From NCBI RefSeq assembly GCF_001646785.1, contig NZ_LRRH01000014.1, positions 1-40,086 of the forward strand: a DNA stretch of 40,086 nucleotides, read 5' to 3'. The DNA comes from Rhodococcus phenolicus. GTDB taxonomy: Bacteria > Actinomycetota > Actinomycetes > Mycobacteriales > Mycobacteriaceae. Made by a program: the position numbers and the translations under genes. Numbering within the stretch: position 1 is the first letter of the stretch; every line of letters begins with the position of its first letter. The notes below the pieces were generated by a model that was given only the letters and a program-made list of their open reading frames with translations, made no database searches and was not told where the DNA came from. This document shows positions 1 through 6,287 of the stretch, one piece after another.

Positions 1-1181
1 CTCTATGGGGCACTACTGCGGCGACACGATCGTCGAGCAGCACCTCCGAAGAGGACCGGTGGGGTGCCTGGCTGGATAATGCCCAACGCACCCTCGGGCC
101 GACTTTCGCAGGCCTCGTCTTCCCCGGCGCAGCCAAGACGATCCGATCCGAGGTGGACTCGGCTGTCCAGTGGACGGTCGACGACGACGAACCGGTCACA
201 GACATAACCGACGACGAAACCGACGAGGACGTCGACCCGATCGCAGACGCTCTCGGCGATCGCCAACCTCCCTCGATCGCGTCGCATCAGCGTGCGGCAT
301 GGCGAACTCGGTCAGATCGCTTACGTCGCGCAGTGATCTCAGAGAACCCCCGACCACCGCTCGAATTGCGTATGAGCGTGGCCCGGATCTTCATCGACCT
401 TCTGGCCGCCGGGGTGTGGGAGGCCGACGAGGTGACATGGCGAAAACCCTTCGCGGATGTGTTGACTGCCCTTTCCCCCGGGGCTGACGACAAGGATGTT
501 CCCGAGACTCCGTTGAACTACCTGAGCTCGATGATTGCCGTGGGACTCGCGGTGCTCAGTCAGGGCACGCAACTGGACGGCGGAAGCCCGGAAGACGTTC
601 TGTGGCAGGGCACATGGAATCGGTTGCGCCGGTGGGTACCCCAAGCCCTCACCGAGGTCGTCGACGAGTACCTCTACGTTCCGACGCAAAGTTATGCGCG
701 AGTGTCCGACCGTGAGTCGGTCGAGTCACTGATCGAACTGGCGAGAAACGCCGAGACCGACCCGAACGCCGAAACTCGGGCGGTCTTGGAGTCCCTCGGC
801 TTGCCAGCCGAACTCCGCGAAGGCGTCTGGACCCTCGATGCACCGTCCGGGGTACCGCGGAAAATCGCGGCACAGCTCGCCACGAAGGTCGGTGATCCGT
901 GTGCAGTCATCGTCGTCGGCCCCGAGAGGGCGTGCGCTATACTTCGCGCCGATCGCACATTGATCATGGCCGAATCTCAACCTGCGAAGTGGCATGTGAT
1001 GACTCTCCCGTCGTCGGTCAGCACTCCGACTTCTCTCCTTGCCGGCCCGGACGGGTTGCCGTCCAGCCGCAGAATGGTCGACCTCGATTCGCCGACCCAG
1101 GAAATCATCGCGGTCGCGGAGAAGCTCGGCGTCGATTTCGCTCATGTCACCCAAGCCGTGCACTACTGGCGTCTCACCTAA
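1..1181 (+). CDS. Unrecognised protein, 5' end outside window
   Basis: The reading frame is open from the first bases, so 392 codons of a larger gene are visible and the true start probably lies to the left. A GTG at 153 could start a 342-residue protein, but the upstream part looks equally coding (it reads RWGAWLDNAQRTLGPTFAGL), so I treat the gene as truncated by the window. An acidic linker rich in Asp and Glu (about codons 50-85) is followed by a mainly helical region and a mixed C-terminal domain ending at TAA 1179-1181. I see no catalytic motif, membrane segment or signal peptide and do not recognise the family. The next gene on the same strand is 220 bases away, so co-transcription is uncertain. 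Confidence 0.6.
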   Translation, partial: LWGTTAATRSSSSTSEEDRWGAWLDNAQRTLGPTFAGLVFPGAAKTIRSEVDSAVQWTVDDDEPVTDITDDETDEDVDPIADALGDRQPPSIASHQRAAWRTRSDRLRRAVISENPRPPLELRMSVARIFIDLLAAGVWEADEVTWRKPFADVLTALSPGADDKDVPETPLNYLSSMIAVGLAVLSQGTQLDGGSPEDVLWQGTWNRLRRWVPQALTEVVDEYLYVPTQSYARVSDRESVESLIELARNAETDPNAETRAVLESLGLPAELREGVWTLDAPSGVPRKIAAQLATKVGDPCAVIVVGPERACAILRADRTLIMAESQPAKWHVMTLPSSVSTPTSLLAGPDGLPSSRRMVDLDSPTQEIIAVAEKLGVDFAHVTQAVHYWRLT

Positions 1182-1401
1182 GAGGATTTCGAAACTCACC
1201 AGCAACTTTTCGCTCGCCGAGATCACCGACAACTCGCTGCGCGGCTCGTGACGTCTTGCAGGGTAGGTATCTCTCCAGGTCCGAATTCGCTGGCCCGCGA
1301 CCTGCCCGCTAACCGTTCACGAAACACCCCTGATCGGCGCACTGCGCGATACCCTCAGATCTACCTGGAGTCATCGGCCGTTTCCTTGGGAGGTGCGAGC
1401 C

Positions 1402-2010
1402 ATGAGCGAGCCACACGGTGCCGACCCGGGTTGGTATCCAGATCCCCAAGGCAGGCAGCGCTACTGGGACGGCACACAATGGCTGTCACTTCCTGAACCT
1501 CCAGGCCAGGCGTCTGATAAGCGGAAGCGATTGAGTCGCGGCATGATCGGATGGATCGCCGCGTGCTGCGCGATCCTGACGCTGACGGCAGTTGCAGTAT
1601 CGAAGGCAAATCACGATGCGAATGTCGATGCCATGGCTGCAGCCGAATCTGCGGCCTCCGAGACAGCTCGACAGAGCGCCGAACGCCACGCCGCGGAGAT
1701 TGCCGATCGCGAACGGAAAGAGAACGCCGAGCGGTCGATGAGGCAAGCAAGCATACGTCAGGTCGAGGCCAGCATCATGGAAATGGCTACAGGACACGCA
1801 GACTCGTCGATCATCGACGGCCCGATCCTCTCGGTTTCCTGTTCTCCCGTAGCAGGTGGATCCGTCGACGACCTATTGGCTGCAACTACAGTCTTGGAGT
1901 GCTTTGCCGCCACACAAGAGAACTCGAACGGCACGCGGAGCGGGTACAAGTATCACGCAACCATGAACTGGGAGACCGGGAGTTTCACCTACGGGTTCGG
2001 CGATCCGTAA
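1402..2010 (+). CDS. DUF2510 domain membrane protein
   Basis: A 202-residue protein. Residues about 7-29 carry the actinobacterial DUF2510 signature (GWYPDPQGRQRYWDGTQW). A basic stretch is followed by one transmembrane helix at about residues 47-68, then an Ala/Glu/Arg-rich, probably coiled-coil segment (about 70-125) and a small C-terminal domain with two cysteines that would lie outside the membrane. The ATG at 1402 is chosen because GGGAGG at 1388-1393 lies 8 bases upstream; an in-frame GTG at 1393 overlaps this ribosome site and is unlikely. DUF2510 is common in actinobacterial membrane proteins and its role is unknown. The gene converges with the lipoprotein gene, with 20 bases between the stops. 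Confidence 0.85.
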   Translation: MSEPHGADPGWYPDPQGRQRYWDGTQWLSLPEPPGQASDKRKRLSRGMIGWIAACCAILTLTAVAVSKANHDANVDAMAAAESAASETARQSAERHAAEIADRERKENAERSMRQASIRQVEASIMEMATGHADSSIIDGPILSVSCSPVAGGSVDDLLAATTVLECFAATQENSNGTRSGYKYHATMNWETGSFTYGFGDP

Positions 2011-2030
2011 CTGAATCGTGAAGGTGCCGT

Positions 2031-2516
2031 TCACTCTACCGAGAACATCACACCTAAAGTCAGCATCGAAGTATCCGAAATCATGAGTGGAACCGAGCAC
2101 CCCTCTGAATCCAGGTTTGCCGGACACCCTTTCGCGACAAAATCATCGTGCTGCGTGTAGAGAATTTCGAACATCTGATTCAGACTGTCGTGATACGAGG
2201 GATCGAGGGTTTGCATCGCGGAGCGTTCGAAGAACTTCACGTACGCCTGCCGCTCGTACATACAGGCCACGGGATCCGCGTCGTCCGCGCACGCCGTCGA
2301 GGTCATCTGGTCGAACTGTTCAGCCATTGACGTTGCTTGTCGGGTTGCGCGCGGCGTAGCGAGCTGTGTCGTAGTTGGGCTCGGTATCGGAGAACTCGAC
2401 GAGGCCACGCCACCAACCGTCCGCTCGAGAGACGACGCCTGTTCGTTCGGCGAACCGCACCCCGCCAGTACGGCGGCGGCGGCGAACGAGGCAAGTGCGA
2501 AAACTGTCCTCCTCAT
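2031..2516 (-). CDS. Putative lipoprotein
   Basis: A 161-residue protein with a classic lipoprotein signal: basic MRR start, hydrophobic core, and lipobox LAGC with the acylated cysteine at residue 20. A Ser/Thr/Pro-rich linker (about 25-62) follows, then a helical domain with cysteine pairs (CADDADPVAC, and CPANLDSEGC) that may form disulfides outside the cell. It is likely anchored to the outer face of the cytoplasmic membrane. I recognise no enzymatic family. The start is ATG at 2514-2516, with no strong ribosome site visible. It is the last gene of a leftward run that begins at 4040, but 115 bases separate it from the VOC gene, so it may have its own promoter. Confidence 0.8.
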   Translation of the reverse strand: MRRTVFALASFAAAAVLAGCGSPNEQASSLERTVGGVASSSSPIPSPTTTQLATPRATRQATSMAEQFDQMTSTACADDADPVACMYERQAYVKFFERSAMQTLDPSYHDSLNQMFEILYTQHDDFVAKGCPANLDSEGCSVPLMISDTSMLTLGVMFSVE

Positions 2517-2631
2517 TCACATATGGTGCCATCGCAACCACCAAGCCGTCCCGGAGTTGGGGTTTGCTCCGATCGCTGGTGGCGGCGCCAGAACAGGAAC
2601 GTTCAATGCATCGATGAAAACAGAACACTAA

Positions 2632-2997
2632 TCATTCGGCCACATCCGAGTGACTGACGATGTTGATGACGGTGCCGTCGGGCGCGCGCACGAAGAACCT
2701 GCGCACGCCCCACGGCTCCGTCGTCAGCGGATAGACGATCTCGAACCCCCGACGCTGTGCCTCCTCGTAGGCGGCTTCCACGTCGTCGCCGGCGTGGACG
2801 GACAGCGCCGAATCGACCGGTGCGGTCGCATCGCCACTGACGAGCTGGACGACGGCCCGCCCGTCCGGCGTCGTGAACCGAGCCACCCACCCCAGGTTCA
2901 TTTCTTCGACGGACAGGCCGAGGTAGTCGGCGTAGAAGCTCCGCGCCTCCTCGATGTCCGGGACGTTGAGATTTGCCGTGGTGCCGGTCGGTCGCAT
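2632..2997 (-). CDS. VOC (glyoxalase/bleomycin resistance) family protein
   Basis: A 121-residue single-domain protein of the vicinal oxygen chelate superfamily. It shows the two beta-alpha-beta-beta-beta halves: TANLNVPDIEEARSFYADYL near the N-terminus and a second half ending in VRAPDGTVINIVSH. These small VOC proteins work as dimers and include glyoxalases, dioxygenases and drug-binding proteins. The substrate cannot be read from the sequence, and the metal ligands of true glyoxalase I are not clearly conserved. The ATG at 2995-2997 is supported by AAGGAG 9 bases upstream on the minus strand. It follows the excalibur-domain gene on the same strand at 89 bases. Confidence 0.88.
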   Translation of the reverse strand: MRPTGTTANLNVPDIEEARSFYADYLGLSVEEMNLGWVARFTTPDGRAVVQLVSGDATAPVDSALSVHAGDDVEAAYEEAQRRGFEIVYPLTTEPWGVRRFFVRAPDGTVINIVSHSDVAE

Positions 2998-3086
2998 GTC
3001 GGTCTACTCCTTCGGTCGATGCCAGGGCACTGTCCGATTGCACTACATACAGCACCAGCCCGCGGTCGGTTCCAAACGAAGATCGA

Positions 3087-4040
3087 TCAACTCCACTCGC
3101 AGGCCACGCCATCACCGTCGCGATCGAGCTTGGAGCGATAGCCAGGCCCTCCGCGGTACAGCGGGGCCGCGCCGGCAGCACGTGCAGCATCGCAATTCTT
3201 GTAATAGGCACTCGACTGGGCCGGAGAGGCAGGCGGCGCGTACGTCGTCGTCACCGGGGGCGGTGTGTACGTCGGTGACGGTGTGTATACCGGAGGCGGT
3301 GCGACGTAGGCCGAGCTCTCCGGCGCCGAGCTCGACTGAATCCTGAACGGCGACTGCACCGGCGTTTTCGTCGCGGGGACCGCAGCGAACCCGGCAGGAG
3401 AAGTCGTCGACACCACTCGAATGGGCGCAGCGGGGCCGGGATCCGATTCACTCGTTCCGATGTACAGGCCGCCTGCCACGGAGCAGAGCATCAGGAATCC
3501 GACACCGGCCATCCACTGCTTCGCACGCCGCCCAACTGCCGGACCGCGCGACGGCGGCTTGGATGCGACGATGGCAGGCGACTGAGGCGGCACGACGGGA
3601 GGCCGGACTGCGCTGGACGGCTTGATCGCTCCCCGACTCGGGTGAACGACGAACGGACGCGGGGCCGGAATACCCTTCGAGAGTGAAGTCGAGGCGGGAG
3701 GGCGAAGACCCACCCGATTGCACTCCGTCACTTTGCCCGACGGATCGATTCCGTACAGCTGGATCTTCTTGGCGTTCGCATACTCGACGGCTGTCTTCCC
3801 ATAGCCGTTGAACGCGAAGTACGCCAGCGCATCCGACGATCCGGACGTCGAACTCTCGTACATCTTCACCAGCTCGGACCGACTCACGGGTGTGGCGCGC
3901 ACGGTCACTCGTGCCATCACACCCGGCGCTGCGATCTGCATGCGGCCGGAACCGGCGCGGTCGTTCAGGGCGAAGCCGAGCGACTTCAGGTGCCTTTCCG
4001 CGATACTTTTTGCTGCTTTGGGGGTCATGTCCGCGGTCAT
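3087..4040 (-). CDS. Membrane protein: Mrr-like N-terminal domain plus C-terminal excalibur domain
   Basis: A 317-residue protein in three parts. Residues about 5-108 resemble the Mrr/restriction-endonuclease-like fold found in many actinobacterial membrane proteins (an SLGF start, a central GRMQIAA strand, an ARVTVRA strand), but I cannot place a complete D-ExK site, so catalysis is doubtful. A Pro/Arg-rich linker leads to one transmembrane helix (KQWMAGVGFLMLCSVAGGLY). A Ser/Thr/Pro-rich linker follows, and then a C-terminal excalibur calcium-binding domain (YYKNCDAARAAGAAPLY to DRDGDGVACE). The predicted topology has the N-terminus inside and excalibur outside. The start is ATG at 4040, with AAGGA 4 bases upstream; the frame stays open far to the right, but that part is arginine-rich antisense of other genes. 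It is divergent from the winged-helix gene. Confidence 0.75.
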   Translation of the reverse strand: MTADMTPKAAKSIAERHLKSLGFALNDRAGSGRMQIAAPGVMARVTVRATPVSRSELVKMYESSTSGSSDALAYFAFNGYGKTAVEYANAKKIQLYGIDPSGKVTECNRVGLRPPASTSLSKGIPAPRPFVVHPSRGAIKPSSAVRPPVVPPQSPAIVASKPPSRGPAVGRRAKQWMAGVGFLMLCSVAGGLYIGTSESDPGPAAPIRVVSTTSPAGFAAVPATKTPVQSPFRIQSSSAPESSAYVAPPPVYTPSPTYTPPPVTTTYAPPASPAQSSAYYKNCDAARAAGAAPLYRGGPGYRSKLDRDGDGVACEWS

Positions 4041-4242
4041 GCTGTCCTTGCCGTTCACTGCTTCGTACTTGATGCCCGGAGAAGCTCCGGACGATGTCCT
4101 ACCGCGTGTAGTCGATCCGGGAACGGCGCGCGTTACACACAGGACCAGGAACGAATGCATGTTCGAAAGAATCCTTGCGCAGCCGGTCAGCGCGGTGTCA
4201 GAATGACCGAATCGCCGCAAACGTGGCGCCACAATTGAAGAA

Positions 4243-4274
4243 GGCCCGCCAGGAGTTGCACCTCCCGACGGGCC
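4243..4274. promoter_or_regulatory. GC-rich two-stem hairpin upstream of the winged-helix gene
   Basis: GGCCCG at 4243-4248 pairs with CGGGCC at 4269-4274. After a symmetric three-base internal loop, GGAG at 4252-4255 pairs with CTCC at 4262-4265 around a six-base loop. The element ends 27 bases before the GTG start at 4302 and just ahead of that gene's AAAAGGGAG ribosome site. It could be a structured leader, an operator or a terminator for leftward transcription: on the minus strand it is followed by TTCTTCAATT. The structure is seen in the sequence; the role is inferred. Confidence 0.45.
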
Positions 4275-4301
4275 GGGTGTCCGACTAAAAGGGAGTCGAA
4301 C

Positions 4302-5066
4302 GTGAGCCAGAATACCCTGGCTGGCGGCGTGCGTCGTGGACCGCGCCTGGCCGGCAATTTCACCATTCTCAGCAATGCCGTCATCAACGACGAGCGTCTC
4401 TCCTTCCGCGCACGCGGCATCCTGACCTGGCTGTTGTCGAAGCCGGACGACTGGCACACCCGATCCGAGTCGATCGCCGCCCAGTCCCCGAGGGAAGGCC
4501 GCGACGCCGTCCGCTCGGCACTGCGCGAACTCGCCGAACTCGGCTATCTCGTCCGCGAGAAGATCCAGAACGAACGCGGGCAGTGGAGCACGATCCAGAC
4601 GGTCTACGAGGAACCCGTCACCGGCCCGGCGCCTGGAGAACCGACCCGCGGGCGCACCGACGTCGGGCAGCCCGGCGCTCTTGTCAGTACCGAGAAACCA
4701 AGGACGAAAACCAACCGCTCGTCTCGAGCCGGGAAGGTCGCGCACAGCCCTGCGATCGGCCGGCTCTCGACGGCCTGCCGCGCAGCCGGTTTGACCGCGA
4801 CCTTCGCCTATCTCAAACCGGACGACGCCGCAGCCGTCGAGCAACTCGTCATGGCGCAGGGAATCCCGTCGCTCGTCGCTGCCGCGAAGTCGGTTCATCG
4901 CCCCTACGATCCGATGCGGTTCGCGCAGGCGTGGATTCCGCTGTGGCGAGCCTTGCCGGAACCGTCTGCGACGCAGCCGAAATGCGACATCTGCGACGAA
5001 TTCGGGTGGCTGCCCGACGACGAACACGGACGCGCCGTCAGGTGCGGGTGCCGCATCGCGGCGTGA
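4302..5066 (+). CDS. Winged-helix (helix-turn-helix) domain protein with C-terminal zinc-binding motif
   Basis: A 254-residue protein. Residues about 15-100 match the winged-helix module common in actinobacterial plasmid and phage replication/helix-turn-helix proteins (FTILSNAVINDERLSFRARG, then LTWLLSKPDDW, a recognition helix around GRDAVRSALRELAELGYL, and a wing). A basic linker is followed by a helical domain. The C-terminus holds CDICDEFGW and RCGC, a probable four-cysteine zinc site. The GTG at 4302 has GGGAG 6 bases upstream. Such proteins are often linked to replication initiation or mobile elements; here it sits alone between an envelope-type gene and an MreB-like gene, so its role is open (regulator, or relic of an integrated element). 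Confidence 0.75.
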   Translation: MSQNTLAGGVRRGPRLAGNFTILSNAVINDERLSFRARGILTWLLSKPDDWHTRSESIAAQSPREGRDAVRSALRELAELGYLVREKIQNERGQWSTIQTVYEEPVTGPAPGEPTRGRTDVGQPGALVSTEKPRTKTNRSSRAGKVAHSPAIGRLSTACRAAGLTATFAYLKPDDAAAVEQLVMAQGIPSLVAAAKSVHRPYDPMRFAQAWIPLWRALPEPSATQPKCDICDEFGWLPDDEHGRAVRCGCRIAA

Positions 5067-5277
5067 CCGGCACACCCGGCGCCCCCGATATCCGCCGACG
5101 CGAAAGACAGTCGCGCGTTGCCTGCCGGGCGCGGCTGCCTTCCTCGTCGGCGAACTGCGGGAGTGGTTCCGCGAACACCACACTGAGACGAATTCGACAG
5201 CGGTAACCTTGGTGGGACGCGACATCTACCAATGTCGTTGCCGCCCGATCTCGCTGGAATCCCTGCCGGAGGCCGAC

Positions 5278-6267
5278 GTGCGTGGATTTGGTATCGATCT
5301 CGGAACTGCCAACACCGTCGTGGGCACCCCCGAAGACGGCATAGTCCTGAACGAGCCGTCGCTGATGATGGTGCGAACGAAGGATCCGCACCGAGCGCTC
5401 GCGATCGGCCAGGACGCGACCGACCTCGTCGACCGCACGCCGGCCGGGATCACGCCGGTCCGTCCGATACGCGACGGGGTGATCGTGGACCTCGAATCGG
5501 CCCGGGCATTCGTCACGGCCGTCATCAAACAGGCAGCCCCGCGCCGGGGGTACGGTCTGCGGCCGACGGGTGTCATCGCGGTTCCCGCAGGCGCTACCCC
5601 CCTCGAGCGTCGCGCAGTGCTCGAGGTCGGACACGAGGCCGGTCTCCGAAAAGTGGGCTTGATACCGGAGCCGGTGGCGGGTGCACTCGGCTGCGGAATC
5701 AACCCGCTCGAGCCGCGCACCCATCTCGTCGTCGACATCGGTGGTGGCACTTCGGAAGTCACCGCCCTCTGTTTCGGCGGTGTCCTGTCCCACCGCAGTT
5801 GCCGAATCGCGGGAGACGACCTGACCAGGGCGATCCACCGGTACCTGCGTGCCGAACACCAGATCCTCGTCGGCGAACTCACCGCCGAGCGAGCAAAGGT
5901 CGGCGCGCCCGAAACCACCGACGAACAGTCGCTCGTGGTGGAGGGCCGCGACGCCGCGACCGGGCGGGCGCGACTGGTCACCCTCGAAACCGAGGAGATC
6001 ATGGATGCGGTGCGGCCCACCACAACCGGCATCGTGCAGACACTGTCCGCATGCCTGGACGATCTTCCTCCGCGAGCGATCGGTGACGTGATGGCCGAAG
6101 GCATCCTGGCGATCGGCGGCGGGGCGATGCTGCGTGGCCTGTCGCAGCTGCTCGAAGAATCCTTCGGACTCCCGGTGAAGACCGCCGAGCGCCCGCTCAC
6201 CTGTGTCGCGGAAGGCGCGACCGCGTGCATGGACCACCCCGAGGTGGTCGCGGCCTACAGTTCCTGA
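5278..6267 (+). CDS. MreB/Hsp70-type actin-like ATPase
   Basis: A 329-residue actin-fold protein close to MreB in length and motifs. Phosphate-1 is GIDLGTANTVV (residues about 5-15), phosphate-2 is VVDIGGGTSEV (about 151-161) followed by an AGDDLTRAI segment equivalent to the MreB GGD motif, and the adenosine motif is LAIGGGAMLRGL near residue 285. MreB polymers guide RodA-PBP2 in lateral-wall synthesis. GTG 5278 is preferred: GGAGG at 5268-5272 lies 5 bases upstream, and MreB proteins normally start a few residues before the phosphate-1 loop; a TTG at 5209 would add 23 unlike residues. The gene converges on a RodA-PBP fusion with 20 bases between stops. Apically growing Mycobacteriales usually lack canonical MreB, so this may be a divergent paralogue. 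Confidence 0.85.
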   Translation: MRGFGIDLGTANTVVGTPEDGIVLNEPSLMMVRTKDPHRALAIGQDATDLVDRTPAGITPVRPIRDGVIVDLESARAFVTAVIKQAAPRRGYGLRPTGVIAVPAGATPLERRAVLEVGHEAGLRKVGLIPEPVAGALGCGINPLEPRTHLVVDIGGGTSEVTALCFGGVLSHRSCRIAGDDLTRAIHRYLRAEHQILVGELTAERAKVGAPETTDEQSLVVEGRDAATGRARLVTLETEEIMDAVRPTTTGIVQTLSACLDDLPPRAIGDVMAEGILAIGGGAMLRGLSQLLEESFGLPVKTAERPLTCVAEGATACMDHPEVVAAYSS

Positions 6268-6287
6268 TCGTTCACCGATTCCGCTTC

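Noticed and set aside
2016-2034. Small hairpin between the converging DUF2510 and lipoprotein genes (GTGAA / TTCAC)
   Set aside because: Only five pairs with a weak stem, overlapping a stop region; not enough to call a terminator.
4041-5225. Leftward extension of the excalibur-protein frame to 712 residues
   Set aside because: The added part is arginine-rich, lies antisense to the well-supported winged-helix gene, and a start with a ribosome site exists at 4040.
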